NCBI RefSeq assembly: GCF_020735465.1
Contig: NZ_CP085935.1
Span: 2,356,001 to 2,420,000 of the forward strand
Reading direction: 5' to 3'
DNA length: 64,000 bases
Source: Collinsella stercoris DSM 13279
Lineage (GTDB): Bacteria > Actinomycetota > Coriobacteriia > Coriobacteriales > Coriobacteriaceae
A program made the translations under genes and the position numbers. Under the pieces are notes generated by a model. That model saw only the letters and a program-made list of their open reading frames with translations, was not told the origin of the DNA and searched no databases. Below are positions 48,701 to 57,480 of the stretch, in pieces. Every line of letters begins with the position of its first letter. The first letter of the stretch is position 1.

Positions 48701-48961
48701 TCCCAAAGACTTCTCACCGATTTGAAGGCGAACGAGGAAAAGATCTCGCTGAACGACCTGACCAAGACGGGGCTGTACGTGGCCTTCTCGCCCGACAACG
48801 CCCCGTCAACGGTCGAGGGCTCGTGGGTGACCGTCATCAACGTCATCCTGGCCAACAACGTCAACTACAGGTCGCAGATTCTCTGGAGCAATAACGCGTC
48901 TTACGGCGCTTGGCTGCGCAACTGCACAAGCGGCTCATGGGGCGAGTGGGCGAGGCTGTAG
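48701..48961 (+). CDS. Silent shufflon cassette D (inverted orientation)
   Basis: 86 codons, no start codon of its own, read on the plus strand from site 4. It encodes SQRLLTDLKANEEKISLNDL, then a pyocin-knob-like fold pattern (TKTGLYVAFSPDNAP, GSWVTVINVI, YGAWLRNCTSGSWGEWARL). A 4-by-1 inversion would fuse it directly to the constant N-terminus. Its stop faces that of cassette C across 19 bases, so C and D form one back-to-back invertible unit. Confidence 0.75.
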   Translation, partial: SQRLLTDLKANEEKISLNDLTKTGLYVAFSPDNAPSTVEGSWVTVINVILANNVNYRSQILWSNNASYGAWLRNCTSGSWGEWARL

Positions 48962-48980
48962 CGCGCATCGCGCATGGCCC

Positions 48981-49265
48981 CTATCCGCGCGTCAGCGTGA
49001 AATCGCGGAACGAGAAGACAGCAAGGGTTCCGTTCATGCCGGTCACCGATACGTCTATCGATGTATCGGCGTCCTTCTTCACGGTTATGTTGGTGCCGGA
49101 CAGCCTGCTTACGTTCGGCTCACCAGCGCCCCTGTGCTCGATTAGTGCGCAGACGCTGGACGACCCGAACAGGAGGTAAGTCTGCCATTCAGATCCGTTG
49201 ATGTGCAGCGTCTGCCCCGGGCCGAGCGGCGATGTGCGGATATGAACGCCGGGGTCGATGTGGGA
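48981..49265 (-). CDS. Silent shufflon cassette C
   Basis: 94 codons read on the minus strand from site 3, with no start codon. It encodes a beta-rich tip (SPLGPGQTLHINGSEWQTYL, then NITVKKDADTSIDVSVTG and FSFRDFTLTRG) unrelated to cassettes A, B or D. It needs two inversions (3 by 4, then 4 by 1) to be expressed by inversion alone. Confidence 0.72.
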   Translation of the reverse strand, partial: SHIDPGVHIRTSPLGPGQTLHINGSEWQTYLLFGSSSVCALIEHRGAGEPNVSRLSGTNITVKKDADTSIDVSVTGMNGTLAVFSFRDFTLTRG

Positions 49266-49277
49266 TACGGAAGGCCG

Positions 49278-49523
49278 TCATGCCCTGCTCCACACCGTTA
49301 CCTTGAGTCCGCTGACCGTGGCCCCCGGCTGACCTATCAGCCAGTACCTGAATACGGCAAAGGGCGTGACGGGCCTGACGTAGTCATACGTGGAAAGGTC
49401 GATCCTGACGACGTTCCCGAGCGAACCGCCGACGGCGCTCATGAAGGCCGGGACGGTCGCGAACGAGAAGAAGCCCTGGTCTCCAATGAGGGCGTCCCCG
49501 ATCTCGACCACGACGGGCTGGCC
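49278..49523 (-). CDS. Silent shufflon cassette B (homologue of expressed cassette A)
   Basis: 81 codons plus stop, exactly the length of cassette A, starting GQPVVVEIGDALIGDQGFF after site 2. By eye, 43 of 73 residues match cassette A across GDxLIGDQG to the C-terminus. It lies between direct repeats (sites 2 and 3). There is no ribosome site at the cassette start. Confidence 0.78.
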   Translation of the reverse strand, partial: GQPVVVEIGDALIGDQGFFSFATVPAFMSAVGGSLGNVVRIDLSTYDYVRPVTPFAVFRYWLIGQPGATVSGLKVTVWSRA

Positions 49524-49535
49524 TACGGAAGGCCC

Positions 49536-50060
49536 TTATGGTTTAACCCACACCATGAGCCTGAGGCCACTCACGGTCGTATTCGCCTGACCAATCACCC
49601 AGTAGTTAAGAATGCTGAAAGGCGAGACTGGGGTCACAGACGAGTAAGTCTCTAGGTCGATTCTGATTATGTTTTCAACCGAGCCTCCGATGGCCGTCAT
49701 GAACGCCGGGACGGTGAAAAGCTGGAAGTAGCCCTGGTCTCCGATCAGAACGTCTCCAACATCAACGCTGACGGGCTGGCCTACGGAATCCCGGAGCGCG
49801 TTCACCGCGTTGGTCAGGTCGACGAGGCGCTGCTCCACGCGCGTCATGACCTCCGCCGTCACGGGGGTCGCGGTGCTCGGCTTGTTCTTCCAAGTGGTCG
49901 TCACGTAGGCGGGCAGCTTGGAGGGCACCGCCGCGAGCGCGGAGTCAAGCTCCGGGATGATCGTCGGCACGTCCACAAGGCCCGCCTCTGGGACGACGGA
50001 CATGCCGGGGTCGACCTCGACCGCCTCGGCGCCCTGCTGCTCGCTCTTCTGCTCGTCCAT
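49536..50060 (-). CDS. Phage tail-tip/receptor-binding protein with shufflon-switched C-terminus (cassette A expressed)
   Basis: The 174-residue protein has a constant N-terminal ~92 residues (MDEQKSEQQGAEAVEVD, then a helical EVMTRVEQRLVDLTNAVNALRDSV). It crosses site 1 at the codons for Ser-Val and ends with cassette A (residues ~93-174). ATG 50060 follows GAGAGGAG. It lies directly after the baseplate-upper-like gene, where siphophages encode receptor-binding proteins. Switching the C-terminal half would change host recognition. Receptor binding is inferred from position and from the shufflon. Confidence 0.8.
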   Translation of the reverse strand: MDEQKSEQQGAEAVEVDPGMSVVPEAGLVDVPTIIPELDSALAAVPSKLPAYVTTTWKNKPSTATPVTAEVMTRVEQRLVDLTNAVNALRDSVGQPVSVDVGDVLIGDQGYFQLFTVPAFMTAIGGSVENIIRIDLETYSSVTPVSPFSILNYWVIGQANTTVSGLRLMVWVKP

Positions 50061-50073
50061 GGTTGTCTCCTCT

Positions 50074-50859
50074 CTAGAAGGTGTACTTACGCCAGTCCCC
50101 GGCCTTGCCCGGGAAGGTGTCCGCGCCGGGGTACGTGTCCGCCCCGGGGTACAGGCCGAGGCCCGGCAGGGTCGAGTCCCACTTGTTGGCGCTCTCGACG
50201 CGGTCGCCCTCGGTCTTGAGCCACATCGCGCCGTCCACGCGCTCGTCGTAGGGCGGCTCGGCGTCCTGTATGTGGTAGGGCTTGGCCAGCTTGGCGGCGG
50301 CGTTGGCCTGCTGCGCGGCGGACCTCGCGGCCGCGGCCTGTTTGGACGCCTCTGCCGCGTTGGCGTTGGCGGACTGGGCCGCGCTGTTCGCGGCGGACGC
50401 GGCGGAGTTCGCGGCGTCCCTGGACGCGAGCGTGGACCTCTTGACCGCCTGCAGCTCCTCGATGATCTCCTCGATGCGGGAGACGAACGGGCCGGACGCC
50501 CCATCGGAGCCGGTCTCCGCGTCCGCTATGACCGTGATCCAGATGTCGGGGGTGGTCTCCGTGCCCGTGCCCGCCTCGATCCGGAAGTAGGCCGTCTTGA
50601 TGACCCCGGGCACGGCGAGCGCGCGGGGGTCGAGCGTGACCGTGGCGGTGCCGCCCGAGATCGTGGCGGCCTGCTCGATGTACGTGTGGTCCGGGCGGAC
50701 GGCCAGGAAGCGCGCCGACGTCGCGCCGCTGATCGGCGCGCCGTCCTTGAGGATCGCGGCCTTTATGACGGTCCCGGTGTCCCCTGTGCGCGCGGTCACG
50801 ACCTCCGCCGCCAGAGCGACCGACTTGTCGACGTCCAGCGTCATCTCATGCGTTGCCAT
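50074..50859 (-). CDS. Phage baseplate upper protein/tail-fibre N-terminal (BppU-like)
   Basis: The 261-residue protein starts with a BppU-type beta domain (~1-120: LILKDGAP-like AAILKDGAPISGATSARFLAVRPD, then FRIEAGTGTETTPDIWITV). It continues with an Ala-rich coiled coil (~135-190, DAANSAASAANSAAQ) and ends in a Gly/Pro-rich tail with two PGADT repeats. It probably links the baseplate to the switched tip protein. Confidence 0.7.
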   Translation of the reverse strand: MATHEMTLDVDKSVALAAEVVTARTGDTGTVIKAAILKDGAPISGATSARFLAVRPDHTYIEQAATISGGTATVTLDPRALAVPGVIKTAYFRIEAGTGTETTPDIWITVIADAETGSDGASGPFVSRIEEIIEELQAVKRSTLASRDAANSAASAANSAAQSANANAAEASKQAAAARSAAQQANAAAKLAKPYHIQDAEPPYDERVDGAMWLKTEGDRVESANKWDSTLPGLGLYPGADTYPGADTFPGKAGDWRKYTF

Positions 50860-51073
50860 CTTCCGCTCCCTTCATGAGGTCCGCAGCGGCCTCGCGCAGG
50901 GTCGCGGCGGATGCCGGGTCCACGAGCTCCGAGACGGCCGAGGCGATGGCGGCGACGGTGCGCGCGAGCGCGGGGTCTTCCGCCCTCGCGCGCACGGCCA
51001 TGACACCCTCCTCGGCCCTCGGCTGTTCCTCGTGGGCTGGCTCGGGCGTCCGTTTCGGTTCCTTTTGTTCCAT
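50846..51073 (-). CDS. Small phage protein, unknown
   Basis: 75 residues, Glu/Pro-rich N-terminus and an Ala-rich helical C-terminus (LARTVAAIASAVSELVDPASAATLREAA). It overlaps the start of the BppU-like gene by 14 bases. Its location suggests a baseplate accessory role; no motif is recognised. Confidence 0.5.
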   Translation of the reverse strand: MEQKEPKRTPEPAHEEQPRAEEGVMAVRARAEDPALARTVAAIASAVSELVDPASAATLREAAADLMKGAEDGNA

Positions 51074-51081
51074 TCCTCCTC

Positions 51082-53634
51082 CTAATCTGTCGGCCAGCTG
51101 GTGCAGATGCCGTTGATGAAGTTCACGGTTCCGAACGTCCAGTGGAGTCGGCCGTCGCTGCCGTTGTAGACGGATGTCACGACTTTTCTCGAGCCGGTTA
51201 TCCCGTAGGTCCCGCCTTTGTTCGGATCGGTCCCGACGGCGAATTGCGGTGCCCTGATGCGGGCCGTCCCGGTGCTGTCTATGTCGAGCCTGTCATCGTC
51301 TATGTAGATCTGGTCATCCGGGCTGTCCCGAAGGGCCACGAAGCCCGATCCGCCGTCTTCGCTCCCGGCGGCGCGCAGGTAGAGCTCCTGCGGGGGATGG
51401 CTCATGAAGCCCTTGTAGACGGGCGGCGTGAGCCATGCCTGCCGGTAGTACCGGTTGGCGGTGAGGAACCCGTAGTCCAGCACCGAGAGTCCGCACGCCT
51501 TGGTCGCCTTCGAGGGATCGTCCGATGCGTGCAGCGCCTCCACCTCGAAGTAGTTCGCGTCCCCGTTGATGAACGACGCGCCGGGCCGCCCGTTTGCGGT
51601 CGTGCCCGTCGTGATGTAGTTGGTCGAGGACGTGCCCACCATGTTGCAGCGGAACATCGCCGTGCCGTCGGCCATGATGACGGTGCCGGCGATGATGGCG
51701 TTGTTCTTGTCGCGCACCTGGAAGCCGCTGGTCGCGTTGATGTAGACCTTGTTTCCGTTGCTGTCGGTGATGAGGATGTTGCCGCTGCGCAGGTAGACCG
51801 TGCCGCTCTCGAGGTCGAGGTAGCTGTTGTCCCCGACGAGGATGCGCCCGGTCAGCCTGTTCGCCACGATGCCGTCGCCGTTTATGGCGGTGCTGAACAC
51901 CCAGTTGCCGGACGAGTCCTTGGTGTTCGCCACGCCGATGGCACCGCCGCCGATCTTCACGCATTTCGTCGCCGAGGCGGGCTTCCTGTCGTAGACCATG
52001 ATGCCCTTGCCGGGCTCCTCGTACACCCAGCCGCCGGTCGTGTTGAGCTCGGCGTTGAGCATCCCGATGATCTGCTCCTGGATGTCGGTCGGCACCTTGT
52101 CGAGCTGCGCCTGCAGCGCGTCGATGGCGCCGGTCGCCGCGTCGAGGGACTTGTCGAGCGCGTCGGTGATGCTCAGGAGGTACTTCTTGTTCGCCTCGTC
52201 GATCGCCTTGAGCGCGGCCTCGCTCTGCTCGATGGAGGTCTGCGTGTAGAGGCGCAGCACCTCGTCGAGATTGAGGATGCCGTCGTCGGTGTACTTCTTC
52301 AGCAGCTCCTCGAGCGTCTTGTCCCCGTTCGCGGCGTACTCCTTGAGGGCGGCGTCGAGCTCCCCGGCGATCTGCTCGGTGTAGTCCTTCGCGCCCGCCA
52401 CGCCGTCGCTGGTGAACGCCTCGAGGTACTTCTTGGCGTCGGCGAGGTTCTCGCCCCACTTGGTGGAGGACGCGGCGTTCGACGCGTTGACGGCCTCGGT
52501 GATGGTCTGGCGCAGGCTGGAGGTCGCCTTGGAGATGCTCGACCTCTGCGCGGCCATGACCTCGCCGACGGTCTGGAAGTTGCCGATGGTGTAGGTCGCC
52601 CCGCCCTCGGTCAGCTGGTCCTCCTCGACCTTCGTGATGCGGGCCTGCACGCGCAGCGGCGGGTCGTACACCTTGTCGATCACGAGGACGGTGTCGCCCT
52701 CGTCCGCGCCCTCGAAGCCCTCGCCGGCGCGGGCGAGCGAGACGGCGTCCACCTCGTAGGAGGCCTTCGGCGTGCAGCGGCCCTTCAGCTCCCCCCTGGT
52801 GAGCGAGAGCAGCTCGCGCGCGTCCTCGCAGTCCTCGAACTCGACGTCGCCGAAGACATGGGTCCTGCCGCCCCTGCCGTCCGGCCTGCCCCATCGGGCG
52901 AGCGCGTCGGCGTCGCCGACCCAGTTCTTCCCGCCGTTGACGTCGCCGAAGGTCAGCTTGCGCTGGTAGCCCCCGGTGAGGTTCCCGTCCTCGTCGGTGC
53001 TCTCCGGCGCCTTGCCGTAACCGTAGAGCGCGGTCACGACGTTTCCCTCGTCCACCTCGCGCGTCACGCTCGCGAGGTCCTTGGTGTAGGTGAACCGCTT
53101 GCCGGTGTCCGCGCCCACTCGCTCGCGCAGGTGGACGCGGCGGGAGGTCACCTCGCTGCCCGACACGCCGACCTCGAACTCGAGCTCCCCGCCCCATGTG
53201 TCCGCCACGTCGTGGACGGCCTGCCACGCGTTGGTGTGGTAGAAGTTCGTCCCGCCCTGCCCGAGGTCCGCGACGGACCCGACCGTCCAGCGGCTCTCGG
53301 ACAGCGCGGACGCCATGGCCACGCTCGCCGTGGTGTTCAGCGGGCGCTTGTCCTCGAGGTAGTCGCCGGACAGCTCGACCTGCGCCGAGCTGGGGCAGTA
53401 GTAGCTGTAGACGATGCCGGCGCGTGCGCGGGTCTCGGTCACGCCGTCCACGATGTTCTCGCGCCAGCGGCCCTTCTTGTCCTGCCACACGATGCGGTCG
53501 CCCTTGTCGAGCGCGGCGAGGCACGAGATGGACAGCGCGTTCTCGCCGTTCACCTCGCGCGTGTCCACGCACTCGAAGAGCGTCTTGATGGGGCCTTTGA
53601 AGTTCTCCCATCTGTCCGTCACCCAGAGCCGCAT
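51082..53634 (-). CDS. Phage tail-associated structural protein (Tal/prophage endopeptidase tail family)
   Basis: The 850-residue protein follows the distal tail gene, as Tal does in siphophages. The N-terminal ~330 residues have the gp44/Tal-like layout (VTDRWENFKGPIKTLFECVDTREVNGEN, then WQAVHDVADTWGGELEFEV and the VTREVDEGNVVTALYGYGK segment). A long helical region (~390-520, ITEAVNASNAASSTKWGENL) and a beta-rich C-terminal region with phage-fibre repeats follow. The start overlaps the Dit stop by one base (TGATG). Confidence 0.8.
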   Translation of the reverse strand: MRLWVTDRWENFKGPIKTLFECVDTREVNGENALSISCLAALDKGDRIVWQDKKGRWRENIVDGVTETRARAGIVYSYYCPSSAQVELSGDYLEDKRPLNTTASVAMASALSESRWTVGSVADLGQGGTNFYHTNAWQAVHDVADTWGGELEFEVGVSGSEVTSRRVHLRERVGADTGKRFTYTKDLASVTREVDEGNVVTALYGYGKAPESTDEDGNLTGGYQRKLTFGDVNGGKNWVGDADALARWGRPDGRGGRTHVFGDVEFEDCEDARELLSLTRGELKGRCTPKASYEVDAVSLARAGEGFEGADEGDTVLVIDKVYDPPLRVQARITKVEEDQLTEGGATYTIGNFQTVGEVMAAQRSSISKATSSLRQTITEAVNASNAASSTKWGENLADAKKYLEAFTSDGVAGAKDYTEQIAGELDAALKEYAANGDKTLEELLKKYTDDGILNLDEVLRLYTQTSIEQSEAALKAIDEANKKYLLSITDALDKSLDAATGAIDALQAQLDKVPTDIQEQIIGMLNAELNTTGGWVYEEPGKGIMVYDRKPASATKCVKIGGGAIGVANTKDSSGNWVFSTAINGDGIVANRLTGRILVGDNSYLDLESGTVYLRSGNILITDSNGNKVYINATSGFQVRDKNNAIIAGTVIMADGTAMFRCNMVGTSSTNYITTGTTANGRPGASFINGDANYFEVEALHASDDPSKATKACGLSVLDYGFLTANRYYRQAWLTPPVYKGFMSHPPQELYLRAAGSEDGGSGFVALRDSPDDQIYIDDDRLDIDSTGTARIRAPQFAVGTDPNKGGTYGITGSRKVVTSVYNGSDGRLHWTFGTVNFINGICTSWPTD

Positions 53635-54347
53635 CAGCCTATGTGCCTTTCAGTCCATTCGATGGTTCCCGTGCCGCTGGATAGCCGCAGGTTGTTGCGC
53701 CCGGGCTGCAGCGCGAAGAAGTCGCTCTCGTAGGTCACGGCGTGGTTCTGCCCTCCGACCGTCACCTGCTCCTTGGTCATGTCGATGACCACTTCCGAGG
53801 AGGAGGTGAGCGATTCGTTGATCTGCACGAACTCTCCCGTGTCCATGTTTGTGAGCTTGAGGAAGCTCGCGGAGCCGCCCGGCTTGCACGCGATGACCGG
53901 GCGCGTCTCGCTCGTGCCGCCCACGGACAGCGCGGTGCTGTACCCCACGGCGCCGCGTCTCGTCGCGCCGTACGCTATGGGGTCGTAGGCCGTGAACTCA
54001 AGCTCCGCGCCGCCCGTGTGCCAGAGGTTGTCCAGCTCCCCGGGGGATGTCAGCACGGCCATGTAGTAGAGCCCGAGGTGCCGCTCGTCGTCCAGGTGGA
54101 GCGGGGCCTCCTTGAGGCATAGCAGCCTGGCGGCCATCGTGCGGCGGAGTGCGGCCATGTCGTCGGAGGGGCGCGCCCTCCACTCCGCCCGCACCTTGAT
54201 GACGAGCGGCTTGAGCTTGGCGCGCATGAACCGCTCGCCCGCCCGGTAGGGGATGTCCTGCGTCTCGATCGCGTACCCGGGCAGCAGCGAGCGCGTCATG
54301 AGCCTCGTGGTGAACCACGGCGAGAAGTCGAAGCCGTTGTATATCAC
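53634..54347 (-). CDS. Phage distal tail protein (Dit, siphovirus tail component)
   Basis: The 237-residue product begins VIYNGFDFSPWFTTRLMTRSLLPGYAIE and has the Dit pattern: an N-terminal belt domain (RAKLKPLVIKVRAEWRARP) and a C-terminal galectin-like half (VGGTSETRPVIACKPGGSASFLKLTN). GTG 54347 overlaps the tape-measure stop as GTGA. Confidence 0.82.
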   Translation of the reverse strand: MIYNGFDFSPWFTTRLMTRSLLPGYAIETQDIPYRAGERFMRAKLKPLVIKVRAEWRARPSDDMAALRRTMAARLLCLKEAPLHLDDERHLGLYYMAVLTSPGELDNLWHTGGAELEFTAYDPIAYGATRRGAVGYSTALSVGGTSETRPVIACKPGGSASFLKLTNMDTGEFVQINESLTSSSEVVIDMTKEQVTVGGQNHAVTYESDFFALQPGRNNLRLSSGTGTIEWTERHIG

Positions 54348-56821
54348 GCGTACGCCCCCTGCCTCAGCTGCGTCCTCTTGATCTCCTTGGCGATCTCGCG
54401 CGAGAGCTTGCGGATGTCCGCCTCCTCCCGCACGGTCGCGTACACGTTGATGGTCACATGCGTGTCGCCGCCAGCTCCGCCGCCCAGCTTCTCGAGCTGC
54501 TCCGCGATGCCCTCTGCGAGCGGCGCGGCCCCTCGCTTGTTGAACGGCACGACGCCCTCGGGGCCGTCCTCGCCGACGCCGATGACGCTCGGCCCGTTGA
54601 AGACGCCGCCCTTGGCGTACCAGCTGATGGACAGGGTCGCCGGGTTCGGTATCTTGCCGAGGAGCGGCACCTCTATGAGCGAATACCTGATATGGGGCAG
54701 CGGGATGTGCGGCCACGAGAACTTGAAGTTGAAGAACCCCTTGATTGCGTTGATGACGTTCGAGACGGTGTCCTTCGCGCCGTTTATCGCGTTGCCGATG
54801 GTGTCCCTGATGCCGTTCCAGATGTTGGACGCCGTGTTCCTGATGGAGCTGAACACGCTCGAGACCGTGTCCTTGACCCTGTTGAAGACCCCGGACACCT
54901 TGCTGAAGATTCCGTCGAGCACCCCGCCGATCGTGCTGCTTATCGCGTTCCACACCGTGGAGACCACGCCGGAGATGGTGCCGAGCACGCCGGACACGAT
55001 GCCGCTGATGGCGTTCCAGATTCCGGAGATGACGCCCTGTATGCCGCTCATGACCGAGCTGATGCCGTCCTGCATCATCGAGAAGTCGCCGGTGACGATG
55101 CCTATGATGAGTCCGAGCACGGTCTGGAATATCCCGCTGATGACGTTCCACGCGCCGTTGATGACCTCGGACACCGCGTTCATGACCGCGGTCACCGTCG
55201 TGAGGATCCCGGTGAACACGGTGGTGGCGACCTGCAGGAGCGTCGTGAGGATGGGTACCACGACGGGCAGCACCGCCTCGACCACTTGAGCCACGACCTG
55301 CGCCACGGCGCTGAAGATGCCCATGAGGCCGTCCACGAACCCCTGGAGCACGGGCTGGATGGCCGCCCAGCACTCTCCGAGCACCGCCGCGATCTGGTTC
55401 CATGCCTCGGTGACCGCGCTGCGGAAGCCCTCGTTCGTGTCCCACAGGCACTTGAACAGCGCGGCGAGCGCGCCGATGATGGCGACCACGGGCGCGGCCG
55501 CGGCGAGCACGCCGCCGAATCCGGCGGCCGCGCCGGTGCCGATGCCGCCGAGCGCGGCGGTGATCGCGGGGATGACTCCCACTAGGTTGCCGGCCACGGA
55601 CAGCACCGGGCCGATGGCGGCGAGGATGCCGGCGATGGCGAGCACGGCCATCTGGCCGCCCTCCCCGATGCCGTCGAACCACTCGCCAAACGACTTCACC
55701 ACACCCGCCACGTTGGTTGCGATGTTGAGGAGGGGCTGCCCCAGCGGCTCTATGGCGCCCTGCAGCTCGCGCATGGCGGACGCCGCCTTGCCCGCGAAGC
55801 TGTCTGAGGCGCTGTCTGCCGCCTCCTGCGCCGCCCCGGCGACGTCCCCGTACTTGTTCTCGACGCCCGCGAGGCTCGTTATCATGCCCAGCGCGTTGTC
55901 CTCGCCGAGACTCGACCACAGCGTCGATGCGAGGTTCGCCTTGTCGAACCCGTCGGGCATCTTCGCGAGTTCGCCCAGCACGGCCTCGAACACCTGCTGC
56001 CCGGTCGCGCCTCCGGTCTTCCACGCCTCGAAGAGCTGCTGGGTGGATTCGCTGAACCGCCCGATGCTCTCGTCCATGCGACCGTCAACGAGCGAGGTCT
56101 GGAACTCGTTGAGGAAGTCGTTCACCTTGTCGAGGTTGTATGCGCCGCTCTCGGTGCCCGCCTTGAGGATGGAGAAGTATTCCTGCGCCGAGAAGCCCAT
56201 CTGGGCGAAGCGCGGCCCGTATTCCGCGAGGTTGTCTCCCAGCTCGTCAGTGTAGTTGAGGCCGTCCTGCGCGCCGGCCACGAACAGGTCCATGGCGTCG
56301 GTCGCGGACAGCCCGAAGCCGTCCATGAGGGCGTTGACGCCGCGCACGCTCTCGCCGACGTCCATGTCCAGGGTGTCGGAGAGCGTGAGCACGGACTGCG
56401 TGATGTAGGAGAGGTCGGCGTCGTCAAGGTCCCCGATACTCTGCCTGACCTTGACGAGGGCGTCGTCGACCAGGTCGAGCGACTCGCCGAACCCGTCCTC
56501 GTAGATTGCCTCGCCCACGTCGCCCAGGCGCTCCGCCTCCTCGGCGGTGAGCCCGAGGGCGGACTGTATGCGCGCGGTGGCCTGCTCGTAGCTCGACGCG
56601 GTGCCGAACGCGGCCGTCCCAGCCGCCACGATCGGCGCGGTGAGGCCGACGGTGCAGGCGGTGCCCGCCGACTTGAGGGAGCCGGACAGCTTCTGCGCCG
56701 CCGCGTCCCCCTCCTTGATGCCCTCCCAGGTGACCTCCTTGAGGGAGCTGTTGAGCTTCCCGACCTGCTTCGGGATGTTCGCGGTGTCGAGCACCGCCTT
56801 GATGACTACGGAGCCGTCCAT
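54344..56821 (-). CDS. Phage tail tape measure protein
   Basis: The 825-residue protein sets tail length. The N-terminal TMP core (TAAFGTASSYEQATARIQSALGLT, then ALMDGFGLSATDAMDLFVAGAQDG) is followed by a hydrophobic middle (~380-520). A repeat-rich C-terminal half follows in which VxNAISGIxxxVLGxISGV-like units alternate, and GGVFNGPSVIGVGEDGPEGVVPF closes it, as in many TMPs. ATG 56821 with GAGG five bases upstream is preferred to GTG 56827. Confidence 0.9.
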   Translation of the reverse strand: MDGSVVIKAVLDTANIPKQVGKLNSSLKEVTWEGIKEGDAAAQKLSGSLKSAGTACTVGLTAPIVAAGTAAFGTASSYEQATARIQSALGLTAEEAERLGDVGEAIYEDGFGESLDLVDDALVKVRQSIGDLDDADLSYITQSVLTLSDTLDMDVGESVRGVNALMDGFGLSATDAMDLFVAGAQDGLNYTDELGDNLAEYGPRFAQMGFSAQEYFSILKAGTESGAYNLDKVNDFLNEFQTSLVDGRMDESIGRFSESTQQLFEAWKTGGATGQQVFEAVLGELAKMPDGFDKANLASTLWSSLGEDNALGMITSLAGVENKYGDVAGAAQEAADSASDSFAGKAASAMRELQGAIEPLGQPLLNIATNVAGVVKSFGEWFDGIGEGGQMAVLAIAGILAAIGPVLSVAGNLVGVIPAITAALGGIGTGAAAGFGGVLAAAAPVVAIIGALAALFKCLWDTNEGFRSAVTEAWNQIAAVLGECWAAIQPVLQGFVDGLMGIFSAVAQVVAQVVEAVLPVVVPILTTLLQVATTVFTGILTTVTAVMNAVSEVINGAWNVISGIFQTVLGLIIGIVTGDFSMMQDGISSVMSGIQGVISGIWNAISGIVSGVLGTISGVVSTVWNAISSTIGGVLDGIFSKVSGVFNRVKDTVSSVFSSIRNTASNIWNGIRDTIGNAINGAKDTVSNVINAIKGFFNFKFSWPHIPLPHIRYSLIEVPLLGKIPNPATLSISWYAKGGVFNGPSVIGVGEDGPEGVVPFNKRGAAPLAEGIAEQLEKLGGGAGGDTHVTINVYATVREEADIRKLSREIAKEIKRTQLRQGAYA

Positions 56822-56823
56822 GC

Positions 56824-57480
56824 TCACCTCGCTGCACGCTTGAGGGCGGCGAACGCGTCCCGCATCGCCGCATCTGTCCCTTCGTTCGCGCCGCGTGAGC
56901 TACGGCCTTGTTTGAGGGCGAACGCCCTGTGCAGGCGCTCCCACTCCTCGATCTCCTTCTTGTTGTGCTTCGTCGGCTTGGGCTTGGTCTTGGGGTTGCG
57001 GTAGTGGATGGCGCGCCCGAGGGGCGTGTCCATGGAGCAGCCGCCGACGAGCGCCACGAACTCGGCGAATCCTATCTCCCCGCGGACGGCGTCCCAGTCG
57101 ATGCCGTACTCCGCGCGGAAGCTGATGCGGATGTACGCCGCGTCCTCCACGGGGTCCCACAGCGGGTCCTCGTGGGGCTTGTCCCCCCTGAGGTCGAGCC
57201 CGCACACGTCCCACACGGCGGCCTCTATGAGCCTGCCGAGGTCGGCCGGGTCGTAGTCGCAAGCCGTGAAGGCGTCTCCCGGGTCGGCGAAGAAGAGCGG
57301 GATGAACTCCCCGCTCTTCTCTTCCGGCGCGGCGCGCTCGTCCTGCAGCAGCGCGATGCAGCGCAGCACGGTGAGCGCGTCGTCGCGCACCAGCACCTCC
57401 TCGCCGTTCCACGGGTAGGGGGTCGCGCTGCCGCCCCCGTCGAGGGCGACGCGCCGCGATGTCAGGCCGCAGGCGTTCAC
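56824..57480 (-). CDS. Phage Gp15-like protein (tail assembly chaperone position)
   Basis: The 218-residue protein lies immediately before the tape measure, the place of the second tail chaperone. It matches the Gp15 pattern: VLRCIALLQDE, a central LFFADPGDAFTACDYD and C-terminal AEYGIDWDAVRGEIGFAEFVALVGG. GTG 57480 overlaps the upstream gene's stop as GTGA, where a programmed frameshift often occurs in other phages. Confidence 0.72.
   Translation of the reverse strand: MNACGLTSRRVALDGGGSATPYPWNGEEVLVRDDALTVLRCIALLQDERAAPEEKSGEFIPLFFADPGDAFTACDYDPADLGRLIEAAVWDVCGLDLRGDKPHEDPLWDPVEDAAYIRISFRAEYGIDWDAVRGEIGFAEFVALVGGCSMDTPLGRAIHYRNPKTKPKPTKHNKKEIEEWERLHRAFALKQGRSSRGANEGTDAAMRDAFAALKRAAR

Larger units (their letters stand above)
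48685..49788. mobile_element. Shufflon: four alternative C-terminal cassettes with four TTCCGTA crossover sites
   Basis: Site 1 (TACGGAA 49782-49788), site 2 (49524-49530) and site 3 (49266-49272) share one orientation; site 4 (TTCCGTA 48694-48700) is inverted. Sites 3 and 4 share the 20-bp GGGATACGGAAGGCCGTCAT in inverse orientation (49262-49281 and 48685-48704). Sites 1 and 2 share GGGCTGGCCTACGGAA. Each cassette starts in the same codon phase straight after TCC-GTA and ends in its own stop. Inversions between site 4 and any other site, in sequence, can bring every cassette to site 1. Confidence 0.87.

Noticed and set aside
48685..49790. Diversity-generating retroelement for the tail variants
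   Set aside because: No reverse transcriptase or template repeat is present, and cassette differences are not adenine-specific. C and D are wholly different folds.
53634..56024. 796-residue open frame across distal tail and tape measure
   Set aside because: The first two thirds are out-of-frame shadow of the tape measure gene; only 53634-54347 is the Dit gene.
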